A stretch of 64,000 nucleotides of DNA from assembly GCF_008014745.1 (NCBI RefSeq), contig NZ_VPFD01000007.1, positions 1-64,000 on the forward strand, in the 5' to 3' direction. A model generated the notes under the pieces. The model searched no databases, was not told the origin of the DNA, and saw only the letters and a program-made list of their open reading frames with translations. The position numbers were made by a program, and so were the translations under genes. Of this stretch, positions 43,186 through 50,310 are shown one piece after another (position 1 is the first letter of the stretch; the number at the start of each line of letters is the position of its first letter). The stretch comes from Massilia arenae. GTDB taxonomy: Bacteria; Pseudomonadota; Gammaproteobacteria; Burkholderiales; Burkholderiaceae_D.

Positions 43186-43746
43186 ATGCAAATCTCATCG
43201 AGTCTGTCCTCGGCGCTGTCGTCGGCACTGCCCCGCATCGCCAGTGCGAAGCCGTCGGCCGGCCAGGTCCCGTTCGTGATCGCCCAGGCGCGCGCCGATT
43301 CGGCCGAAGACAGGCGCCGTCTCGAAGAAAACGCGGCGCGCCATGCCGATGCGATCGCCGGTTTCGCCGCCAAGGGCATGACCATGACCCAGGGCTCGTA
43401 CACCATGCTGTACAAGCAGGAGGTGGCGAAGTCGATCGATACCGACGGCGACGGCATCATCGGCGTCGACGAGCTGGCGACCGGGCTTGGTGGCGACGAA
43501 GGCATGGAGCGCGCCAGGCAACTTCACTCGATGCTCGACGTCGATGGCGATGACCGCCTGGGACTGGAAGAATTCGGCGACAGCGTGCGCGACCCCTTCC
43601 GCGATGCGGATTTCCGCCGCCAGCTCGAACAGCGCGGCGCCATGGACCCGGCCGCGATGGGCGCGCTGCACCGGCGCCATGCGGCGCAGTACGACGCCGC
43701 GGCGGTGCTGGGGGCGATGGTGCGCGCGATCGATACCGCGGCGTAG
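43186..43746 (+). CDS. EF-hand calcium-binding protein
   Basis: A 186-residue soluble protein without a recognisable export signal. Two adjacent EF-hand loops are clear: DTDGDGIIGVDEL (canonical D-x-D-x-D-G-x-I-x-x-x-E) and DVDGDDRLGLEEF. The first about 80 residues are Ser/Ala-rich and helical, and the C-terminus is helical. It may be a calcium sensor or buffer. The neighbours (MocR, winged-helix fragment) do not indicate a pathway. The start ATG has GGAGCAG upstream. Confidence 0.82.
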   Translation: MQISSSLSSALSSALPRIASAKPSAGQVPFVIAQARADSAEDRRRLEENAARHADAIAGFAAKGMTMTQGSYTMLYKQEVAKSIDTDGDGIIGVDELATGLGGDEGMERARQLHSMLDVDGDDRLGLEEFGDSVRDPFRDADFRRQLEQRGAMDPAAMGALHRRHAAQYDAAAVLGAMVRAIDTAA

Positions 43747-43826
43747 GGTGGGCGGCTCCGCCGCCCACGCGTCCAGCTTATGGATGCATTGTGGCGGCGC
43801 ACGCCGAGTTATGCAGGAGAACGATA

Positions 43827-44162
43827 GTGAAGACAGGTTGGCGCATCGGACCATGCGTGCTGTTCCCGCGCCGGCGCCGGCTGGAAGCCTGCGGGCGCGA
43901 AGTGGCGCTGGGCTCGCGCGCCTTCGACCTGCTGGTGTGCCTGGTACGGCGCGCCGGCGAGGTGGTGGGCAAGGATGAACTGCTGCGCCAGGTGTGGCCT
44001 GGCCTGGTGGTGGAAGAAGCGAACGTGCGCGTGCACGTCTCGAATTTGCGCAAGGCGCTGGGTGCGGTGGCGCCCGATGCCGGCGCCTGGATCGTCAACG
44101 TGCCGCTGCGCGGCTATATGTTCCGCGGCCCGCTCGAGCCCATCGGCCTCGAAGGGCTGCTA
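43827..44162 (+). pseudogene. Winged-helix (OmpR/CadC type) domain fragment, reading open into antisense
   Basis: A GTG start at 43827 follows a perfect AGGAGA by 6 bases. About 110 residues form a Trans_reg_C DNA-binding domain: LGSRAFDLLVCLVRRAGEVVGKDELLRQVWPG, then VVEEANVRVHVSNLRKALG and IVNVPLRGYMF. After residue about 110 the same frame stays open to 45737, but this part is the complement of the leftward HD/LuxR gene and has the Arg/His/Gly-rich look of a shadow. The natural downstream part (often an ATPase or TPR sensor) is missing. Probably a truncated regulator; it could still make a DNA-binding protein with a random tail. Confidence 0.6.
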
Positions 44163-45674
44163 GATCAGGCCGAGAGTCAGGGCCTTGAGGGTGGCGGCGG
44201 CGCGGGTCGAGCAGTCGAGCTTGCGGAAGATGCTCTCGACGTGGGTGCGCACGGTGCTGGGGCTGATGCGCATGGCGCGCGCGGCCTCCTTGTTGCTCTC
44301 TCCGAGGCTGATGCGCTGCAAGACTTCGGCTTCGCGCGCCGACAGCGTGGCGCGCACCGGCGCGCCTCCCGCACCATTCGCACCATTGCCGGGCGTGGGA
44401 CGAACGCCCGTCGCCGCGGCCATGACGGCGTCCACCATGACGCGGTCGAAGCGGCCGCCCGTGACCTGGGCCGCGAGCAGGGCGCCGGCCGCCGCCGGCT
44501 CGTGGGCCGCGCGCCATGGCCGCGGCGAGCGCAGCGCCACCCAGGCGGCGGCCACGCCCAGCAGGCGCTGCGGCGCGCCGAGGGCGCTCGCGTCCAGGCT
44601 GCGAAAGTAGCCGCTGCCGTCGAGCCGTTCGTAGACGTGCGAGGCCAGTTGCGCGTCCGGCCCCAGGCCGTCGATGCGGCTGCCGGCGCGCGCGGTCCAG
44701 TAGGGCACCAGGCGCACCGCTTCCCAGTCGGCGGCGCTCAGTTTGCCGCTGCGTTCCCACACCGTGTTGGTCACCGCCGCGCGCCCGATCCCGTGCAGCA
44801 GGGCGGCGCGCGCCAGGCTGCGCTGCTGCGCCTCGGGCAGGCCGGCCAGCTGCGCCGCCTCCTGCGCCAGCAGCGCGACGCGGCGCGAATAGCCGGCCAG
44901 CCAGGGCAGCTTCAGTTCGATCATGTCGGCCACCAGCGTGAGCGGCACCGATACCGGAAGAAAATCCGCCTGCGACGATGGCGCTTCGTCGGCCTCCAGT
45001 TCGTCGAGCCAGGCGCGCGCGTGCGGCGCCACGAGCGCCACCAGGCGTGCCGGATACTTGACGTCGCCCAGCTGCGCGATCATTTCCAGCGCGCGCTCGA
45101 TGCCATGCACGCGCGCCAGGATCTCGAGGTCGCCACCCAGCGCCGCGTGGTACACCACGGTCGGCACTTCGTCGCCACGCAGGTGGAATGGAAGGCCGCT
45201 GCCGTCGTAATGCTCCCACACGTGGCGCAAGCCGCTTTCGACCACGGCCGGCAAGCCCATCATGGCGGCGATGTCGCCCGCGATTTCGCAGTGCACTTCA
45301 GCCAGCTCGGTGGTGTCGGAGAGGCGCGCCACCTGCTGGGCATTGAGGGTGTGGCTGACCAGCGCATGGCGCGCGCCGACGTCGTCGCCCATCATCGCGG
45401 CGAAACCGGCGGCGTTGGCGGTGCAGCCCGACCAGCGCAGCAGCGCCACCATGCGCGCGTGCTCGCAGGCGGCGGCATTGGCGCCGGCCGCCGCGGCCAC
45501 GCGCGCGGCCAGGCGCGCGGAGCGCTCCGAACCGTCGATCGGCTGGCCCATGCTCAGGTCGCCGACGATGGCGAGCAGTCCCATCGCCTGGGACAGGGTC
45601 GCGGTGTCGTGGCCGTGCAGCGATGCTGTGGGAAGCGACAGGGAAGAAGAAAGTTCGCGCGCGGCCGTGTCCAT
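44160..45674 (-). CDS. LuxR-type regulator with two degenerate HD-GYP-like domains
   Basis: A 504-residue protein. The first HD-GYP-like region ends in HVWEHYDGSGLPFHLRGDEVP (about residues 151-171), the second contains LLHGIGRAAV and YERLDGSGYFRSL (about 293-360). In the second, the catalytic Asp of HD is Gly and GYP is GYF; in the first, GYP is GLP. Cyclic di-GMP hydrolysis is therefore doubtful. The C-terminal LuxR helix-turn-helix (LSAREAEVLQRISLGESNKEAARAMRISPSTVRTHVESIFRKL, about 444-490) is intact. It probably works as a regulator that binds a ligand. Confidence 0.85.
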   Translation of the reverse strand: MDTAARELSSSLSLPTASLHGHDTATLSQAMGLLAIVGDLSMGQPIDGSERSARLAARVAAAAGANAAACEHARMVALLRWSGCTANAAGFAAMMGDDVGARHALVSHTLNAQQVARLSDTTELAEVHCEIAGDIAAMMGLPAVVESGLRHVWEHYDGSGLPFHLRGDEVPTVVYHAALGGDLEILARVHGIERALEMIAQLGDVKYPARLVALVAPHARAWLDELEADEAPSSQADFLPVSVPLTLVADMIELKLPWLAGYSRRVALLAQEAAQLAGLPEAQQRSLARAALLHGIGRAAVTNTVWERSGKLSAADWEAVRLVPYWTARAGSRIDGLGPDAQLASHVYERLDGSGYFRSLDASALGAPQRLLGVAAAWVALRSPRPWRAAHEPAAAGALLAAQVTGGRFDRVMVDAVMAAATGVRPTPGNGANGAGGAPVRATLSAREAEVLQRISLGESNKEAARAMRISPSTVRTHVESIFRKLDCSTRAAATLKALTLGLI

Positions 45675-45684
45675 CGATCGTCGG

Positions 45685-46143
45685 TTACATGCCCGGGGCG
45701 GGATGCACCGGGATCTGGTTGCGCAGACTCAGGTTGAGGACGTTCCAACCACGAATCGCCGCGATAGTATAGCCAAGTTCGGCGATCTCGTTCTCGCTGA
45801 AATGCTCGCGCAGGGTCGGCCACGCGGCGTCGGTGTCGTCGCGGTGCGGCAGCGCGTTGACGGCGTCGGCCCAGGCCAGGGCGGCGCGTTCGCGCTCGCT
45901 GAAGAACGGCGATTCACGCCATGCGGCCAGGGAGTTCAGGTGGCGTGGATCGGCGCCCTGCTTGATCAGGTCGCGCCAGTGCATGTCAATGCAGACGCCG
46001 CAGCCATTCTGCTGCGAGACGCGCAGCTGCACCAGTTCGAACAGGCGCTCGCCGATCGAGCTCTGGCGGTTGGTCATCGACAGGTTGACCATGGCTTTCA
46101 GGTTGGCGGGGGCCAGGGTGAACAGGTTCAGACGTGCGGACAT
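45685..46143 (-). CDS. Carboxymuconolactone decarboxylase / AhpD-like protein
   Basis: A 152-residue all-helical protein. The active-site motif CGVCIDMH (C-x-x-C and His three residues later) sits in ELVQLRVSQQNGCGVCIDMH, the AhpD-like redox pattern rather than that of true decarboxylases. Such proteins act as alkylhydroperoxidases. Its stop lies 10 bases before the start of the HD/LuxR gene, so both may be co-transcribed. AAGGAA stands before the ATG. Confidence 0.87.
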   Translation of the reverse strand: MSARLNLFTLAPANLKAMVNLSMTNRQSSIGERLFELVQLRVSQQNGCGVCIDMHWRDLIKQGADPRHLNSLAAWRESPFFSERERAALAWADAVNALPHRDDTDAAWPTLREHFSENEIAELGYTIAAIRGWNVLNLSLRNQIPVHPAPGM

Positions 46144-46329
46144 GATGTGTTCCTTTCAGGGGGGGCGAGGACGCACTGTGCGGCCTTCTTGCATATAAGA
46201 CGAGCGGGCGCGCCCGGCTGTGACATGCGGCGCGATTTTTTCTCGAAACTCTCCCGAAAGGAGGAGCGCGCCGTCCCGGGCCTGCCGATGCGCGATGCCG
46301 GCCTCCCTCCGATTAAAGAGGCATCAAGA

Positions 46330-46369
46330 TTGCACCTTTATTGGCGGCTCGCTACACTGGTCCCGCCAA
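46330..46369 (+). promoter_or_regulatory. Sigma-70 promoter with inverted repeat around the -10 box
   Basis: The -35 box is TTGCAC (46330-46335) and the -10 box TACACT (46353-46358), with a 17-base spacer. A perfect 7-base inverted repeat TTGGCGG (46341-46347) and CCGCCAA (46363-46369) brackets the -10 box, a likely operator or hairpin. It serves the SDR gene at 46389. Confidence 0.6.
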
Positions 46370-46388
46370 TTTCTGAAAGGGACATCCA

Positions 46389-47201
46389 ATGACGCAAACG
46401 AACAAGGGAACCGCGGTCATCACCGGCGCATCGACCGGCATGGGCGCGGTGTATGCCGACCGCCTGGCGCGCCAGGGCTACGACCTGGTGCTGATCGCGC
46501 GCGACGAAGAGCGCCTGGCGCGCGTGGCGAGCCTGGTGCGCGCCGCCACCGACCGCAAGGTCGAGGTGCTGGCCGCCGACCTGGTCGATCCGCAGGCGCT
46601 GCGCCGCGTCGAAGCGCTGCTGCGCGTGCGCGGCGACGTCACGCTGCTGGTGAACAACGCGGGCATCGGCTCGGTCGCGCCGCTGCATGGCGACGACGTC
46701 GATGCGATGGACCGGATGATCGCGCTGAACGTCACCGCGCTGACCCGCCTGACCTATGCGGTGGCGCCGGGCATGGCGGCGCGCGGCGCCGGCACCATCG
46801 TCAACGTGTCGTCGATCGTCGCCGTCGCGACCGAGATGATGAATGGTGTGTATGGCGCCAGCAAATCCTATGTGCTGGCGTTTACCCAGGCGCTGCAGCA
46901 CGAGTTCGGAGCGAAGGGGCTGCGCGTGCAGGCGGTGCTGCCGGGCGTGACCGCCACCGGTTTCTGGGACACGCTGGGCCATCCCCTGGAGCGTTTGCCG
47001 GCCGGGGTCATCATGAGCGTGGACGACCTGGTCGACGCCGCGCTGGCGGGCCTGGCGCAGGGCGAGCAGGTCACCATTCCGGGCCTGCACGATGGAGAGA
47101 AGTGGGCCGCCTTCGATACGGCGCGGCGCGAGCTGGCCGGGATGTTCGGCAATGCGGCGCCGGCGCCGCGCTACGCCGTGCCGGCGCGGCAGGCCACCTG
47201 A
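46389..47201 (+). CDS. Short-chain dehydrogenase/reductase
   Basis: A 270-residue NAD(P)-dependent oxidoreductase of the classical SDR type. The cofactor motif is TGASTGMG near residue 13, with NNAGIG in the middle. The catalytic residues are Ser in IVNVSSIVA and the Y-x-x-x-K in YGASKSY. Substrate unknown. It diverges from the AhpD-like gene and converges with ycgR (gap 4 bases). Confidence 0.9.
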   Translation: MTQTNKGTAVITGASTGMGAVYADRLARQGYDLVLIARDEERLARVASLVRAATDRKVEVLAADLVDPQALRRVEALLRVRGDVTLLVNNAGIGSVAPLHGDDVDAMDRMIALNVTALTRLTYAVAPGMAARGAGTIVNVSSIVAVATEMMNGVYGASKSYVLAFTQALQHEFGAKGLRVQAVLPGVTATGFWDTLGHPLERLPAGVIMSVDDLVDAALAGLAQGEQVTIPGLHDGEKWAAFDTARRELAGMFGNAAPAPRYAVPARQAT

Positions 47202-47205
47202 AGGT

Positions 47206-47955
47206 TCAGGCCAAACCGGCCAGCTTGGCGTTACGCTCGCGTTCGAGCTTGGTGATGTAGCGCTGCACGGCCGCCAGGCCGCCGCGCGAGATGTCGACGA
47301 ACTGGCAGCCCAGGCGGCGGCTGGTCTTGTGGTTCAGCAGGGTGAGGTCGAGCGAGTTGCGGATCTCGAGCGAGGTCGCGATGGGACCGATCTCGGGCAG
47401 CTCGATGCGGCAGCCCTCGATCACGCGGCCGATGCCCGCGCCCAGCTGGAGCTTGTTGTCGAGCAGGGCGATGCCGCCGACGCTGATGTCGTGCAGCGGA
47501 AACACGCCCATGCCGCCGCCGGCGTCGATCGGCACCGGAATCAATGCGCGCACCGGATTGCTGACCGGCGTCGGCATGCGGTAGTACTCGCGCCGCTGCA
47601 GGCGGATCAGGGTGGGCGGGATGTCGGCGCGCAGCGCGGGCTCGCCGCGCCAGGTGGTGGCGGCCAGGCCATCGGCGCCGAACAGGATGCGGATCTTGTC
47701 GAGCGTGGTTTCGCACTTGACGCGGCCGGCGGTCACGATGCGCTCGTTCTGGGCGCGGTCGACCGAGCGGTCGAGCACCACGGTGCCGCTGTCTTCGTCG
47801 ACCGCCAGGATCGAGGTCACGCAAACGTCGGCCTCGCCCTTGATCAGCATGCGAATCAGCTGGTTCTTTTCTCCGATCTGGCGCAGCAGCGCCACGATCT
47901 CGCGGCGCGATCCGACTTCGTAGTCGTGCCAGTCTTCCAGTTCTGCTTCAATCAT
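47206..47955 (-). CDS. ycgR: YcgR-type PilZ protein, c-di-GMP flagellar brake
   Basis: A 249-residue two-domain protein. The N-terminal YcgR domain (about residues 15-120, EIVALLRQIGEKNQLIRMLI) is followed by PilZ (about 125-240) with the c-di-GMP-binding RxxxR element in QRREYYRM and DISVGG (D-x-S-x-x-G). When bound to c-di-GMP, YcgR slows or biases the flagellar motor. The start overlaps the preceding FlhB-like gene by 8 bases, placing it at the end of the filament operon. Confidence 0.9.
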   Translation of the reverse strand: MIEAELEDWHDYEVGSRREIVALLRQIGEKNQLIRMLIKGEADVCVTSILAVDEDSGTVVLDRSVDRAQNERIVTAGRVKCETTLDKIRILFGADGLAATTWRGEPALRADIPPTLIRLQRREYYRMPTPVSNPVRALIPVPIDAGGGMGVFPLHDISVGGIALLDNKLQLGAGIGRVIEGCRIELPEIGPIATSLEIRNSLDLTLLNHKTSRRLGCQFVDISRGGLAAVQRYITKLERERNAKLAGLA

Positions 47956-48307
47956 TGCTTGCTTCTGTCCTTGCCGCTAATTCCGTTGGGAGGTGGGGCG
48001 TCGGATCGGGCGCGGGAGGCAAGAGCTCACCATGTTGTCGAGCCGACTCTATATGATATAGCCATGCCAACAGTTCCGCAATTGCCCGATACAGGGCCGG
48101 CGGAATCTCGCGGTCGAGATCGACCTGCATCAGCAGCGACACCAGCTCCTTCGATTCGTGCACGAACACCCCGGCGTCCTGGGCGCGCCGGATGATCTGT
48201 TCGGCCACCATGCCGGAACCCTTGGCCACCACGGTCGGCGCGCGCTCGCCGGCGCCATAGGCCAGCGCCACGGCGTTCTGGCGCCGCTTGTCGGCCGGTT
48301 CAGTCAT
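47948..48307 (-). CDS. Stand-alone FlhB C-terminal domain homologue
   Basis: A 119-residue soluble protein. It aligns by eye with the FlhB/SctU cytosolic domain: RRQNAVALAYGAGERAPTVVAKGSGMVAEQIIRRAQDAGV, then SLLMQVDLDREIPPALYRAIAELLAWLY. The membrane part and the NPTH autocleavage motif are absent; the protein begins where the second half of cleaved FlhB would start. It has been noted in other bacteria as an FlhB-like accessory protein. The start was set at 48307 (MTEP), overlapping the end of the FliK-like gene by 8 bases. Confidence 0.85.
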   Translation of the reverse strand: MTEPADKRRQNAVALAYGAGERAPTVVAKGSGMVAEQIIRRAQDAGVFVHESKELVSLLMQVDLDREIPPALYRAIAELLAWLYHIESARQHGELLPPAPDPTPHLPTELAARTEASND

Positions 48308-49442
48308 CGCCCGCATCCCTCGCTTCTGGCCGGGCGGCCCGCGCGCGCGCGTCGAAGCCGGCCAGCGGCGTACCCACCGCATCGAGGGCGCTCGCCAGTT
48401 CCGGCATGTGCTCGCGCAGCAGGCCGGCGGTGGCGTCGTCGGCCGCCGCGAACTGCACCTGCAAGGCGCCGTTCACCATGCGCAGCTGCGCCTCGAGTTC
48501 GCCCAGCTGCGGAAAGCGCAGGCGCAGGCGCGAATGCCAGATCGCCTGCTCGCCCTCGCCATCCTTGCCGCCATGGGCCTCGCGCTGCACGTCCCATTCC
48601 ATCGGCTGGCCCGGCCACAGCTGGCCTTTCCAGGCCAGGTGCGACTGTTCCTGGGCCGCCAGCTGCATGCTGATGAACTGGGCGGTGGCCGGATCCTGCG
48701 GATTGGGGCGTACGCCGCCCTGCGCGGCCTGCTGCTGCGGCTCGCCGGCCAGTTCGGACAGCGGCAGGGCCCCGCGCGCCCATTCCGCCACGTGCGATTC
48801 GTAGAACAGGCCGCTTTTGCCGAAGGCCTGCTGCAGGCCGGCGGCAAGCAGAGCCGGATCGGCCCCGGGGCCGCCCACCAGCGGCGCGCGGCCGACGATG
48901 GAGGACAGCTGGCTGTCGGCCTTCTGCGCCGCGGCCAGCACGCCGGCCAGGGCCTGGGCGGTGGGACTGAGGGTAGTGTTCTTCGCTTCGGTGCCGCCGG
49001 CGAAGGCCTGCGCGGCCATCGCGCCGCTGGAAGCCAGCAGGGCGCTGGCGCGGCCGACGGCGGCGCCTTCGCGGTACGACAGCGGCGCATGCGCACCATC
49101 GGCGTCCTCTTGCGGCGCGGGGCCGGCTTCGGCGAAGGCGGTGGTGGTGGTTGTTTGCGAGCCGACCTGGAAGGTGGGGCGCGGATGCAGGCCGACCAGG
49201 GTCATTGGCACGTCGGCGCCGACCTGGGCGCCGGGCGGCAGCTGCATGCGGGCCTGGGTGTCGGCGAACCTGACGACGAAGCTACCGTCGGTCAGGCGGG
49301 CCTGGATCGCGCCGTGGATGGCCTTGCCCAGCAATGGCGCCATCTCGCGCGCAAAGGCTTGCTGGCGCGGATCGGCGGCCTGCTCGGCCGGCCGCGCCGG
49401 GGTGACAGGCGCGACGCTGCCGACGAGTTCACGCGGCAGCAT
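48300..49442 (-). CDS. Second FliK-like hook-length control domain protein
   Basis: A 380-residue protein with a long Ala/Gly/Gln-rich first part and a C-terminal FliK-type domain: WKGQLWPGQPMEWDVQRE, then HSRLRLRFPQLGELEAQLRMVNGALQVQFAAADDATAGLLREHMPELASALD. The LPxLGxxE and 'LR..L..L..AL' pattern resembles FliK's substrate-switch domain. A dedicated fliK gene already exists at 26641. It stands between fliT and the FlhB-like gene, next to a homologue of FliK's own partner. Function beyond this is inferred. Confidence 0.78.
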   Translation of the reverse strand: MLPRELVGSVAPVTPARPAEQAADPRQQAFAREMAPLLGKAIHGAIQARLTDGSFVVRFADTQARMQLPPGAQVGADVPMTLVGLHPRPTFQVGSQTTTTTAFAEAGPAPQEDADGAHAPLSYREGAAVGRASALLASSGAMAAQAFAGGTEAKNTTLSPTAQALAGVLAAAQKADSQLSSIVGRAPLVGGPGADPALLAAGLQQAFGKSGLFYESHVAEWARGALPLSELAGEPQQQAAQGGVRPNPQDPATAQFISMQLAAQEQSHLAWKGQLWPGQPMEWDVQREAHGGKDGEGEQAIWHSRLRLRFPQLGELEAQLRMVNGALQVQFAAADDATAGLLREHMPELASALDAVGTPLAGFDARARAARPEARDAGDD

Positions 49443-49457
49443 CGGGCCCTCCCATTA

Positions 49458-49787
49458 TCAGACGCCGTAGGCGCGCACGACGCGGCGTTCGGTCGAGGTG
49501 CTCTTCATCAGCGACGACAGGTGGGCCATCCATGGCATGGTGAGGTCGCGGATCTGGCGGTCGAAGTCGAGCATGCGGCGGATCGCGTTGACCTTGCGCA
49601 GGCGCTCCTGGCCGCCCAGCGCCGCGCCGCCTTCATTCGCTTTCAAGCGATTCGCGTGGCGCGCGCATTCCTGCTCCAGCTCGGCCAGGCGGTCCCACTC
49701 GTTGGCGCTGGCCGCATCGAGCATGCGCTCGGTGATGCCGACCATGGTTTCGTAGGTGGTCACGACTTCCTGTCCGCTCATCGTCAT
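49458..49787 (-). CDS. fliT: FliT-like flagellar chaperone
   Basis: A 109-residue helical protein. The pattern VVTTYETMVGITERMLDAASANEWDRLAELEQECARHANRL is typical of FliT, the chaperone of the cap protein FliD and, in enterobacteria, an inhibitor of FlhDC. The start is uncertain: several ATGs at 49796, 49787 and 49781 follow a GAGGAAG site that fits the second best. It follows fliS immediately. Confidence 0.82.
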   Translation of the reverse strand: MTMSGQEVVTTYETMVGITERMLDAASANEWDRLAELEQECARHANRLKANEGGAALGGQERLRKVNAIRRMLDFDRQIRDLTMPWMAHLSSLMKSTSTERRVVRAYGV

Positions 49788-49801
49788 TGTCGTCATCTTC
49801 C

Positions 49802-50254
49802 TCAAACGCTCATCAGGGTGGGGGCTTTCTGGATCGCGGGCGGCATCGGCTCGGGCGCTTCCTGCTGCTCGCCGATCTGCACCCAGGCGCCGCGCAGGTC
49901 GGCCATCAGGCCGTGGATTTCTTCGACGATGGTGGCGTCGTTCCTGATGTTCGCTTCCAGAAGGCGGCGGCTCATGTAGTCGTACAGCGCGTCCAGGTTG
50001 GCGGCGATCTCGCCGCCGGCCTTCTTGTCGAGCGAGGCGCGCAGGCCGTTGTCGATGATCGTGATGGCCTTCGAGATCGAGGCGCCCTTGATGGCGATGT
50101 TCGACGACTTGATGCCGTTGATCGCGCTGAGCAGGGCGACGATGACGCCGTCGTACAGCATGACCACCAGCTTGTGCGGCGAGGCCGAGGCGACGCCGGT
50201 TTCGAGGCCGACCGTGGCATAGGCGCCAACACCGCGTTTAGGGGTTCCAAACAT
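49802..50254 (-). CDS. fliS: FliS, flagellin chaperone
   Basis: A 150-residue export chaperone that keeps flagellin unfolded in the cytosol. The family core is ASPHKLVVMLYDGVIVALLSAINGIKSSNIAIKGASISKAITIIDNGLRASLDKKAGGEIAANLDALYDYMSRRLLEANIRND. The ATG at 50254 has GGAG 8 bases upstream and is preferred over a longer reading that reaches into fliD. It follows fliD by 56 bases. Confidence 0.95.
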   Translation of the reverse strand: MFGTPKRGVGAYATVGLETGVASASPHKLVVMLYDGVIVALLSAINGIKSSNIAIKGASISKAITIIDNGLRASLDKKAGGEIAANLDALYDYMSRRLLEANIRNDATIVEEIHGLMADLRGAWVQIGEQQEAPEPMPPAIQKAPTLMSV

Positions 50255-50310
50255 GTGTTTCTCCAAAAATCCTGAATAAATGTTTCTGTGAACTTGCGGT
50301 AATGCGTTCA

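Noticed and set aside
43791..45737. A 648-residue protein on the plus strand
   Set aside because: Only the first 110 or so residues after the GTG at 43827 form a known domain. The rest is the complement of the HD/LuxR gene and has the Arg/His/Gly-rich look of a shadow frame, so only the N-terminal part is listed.
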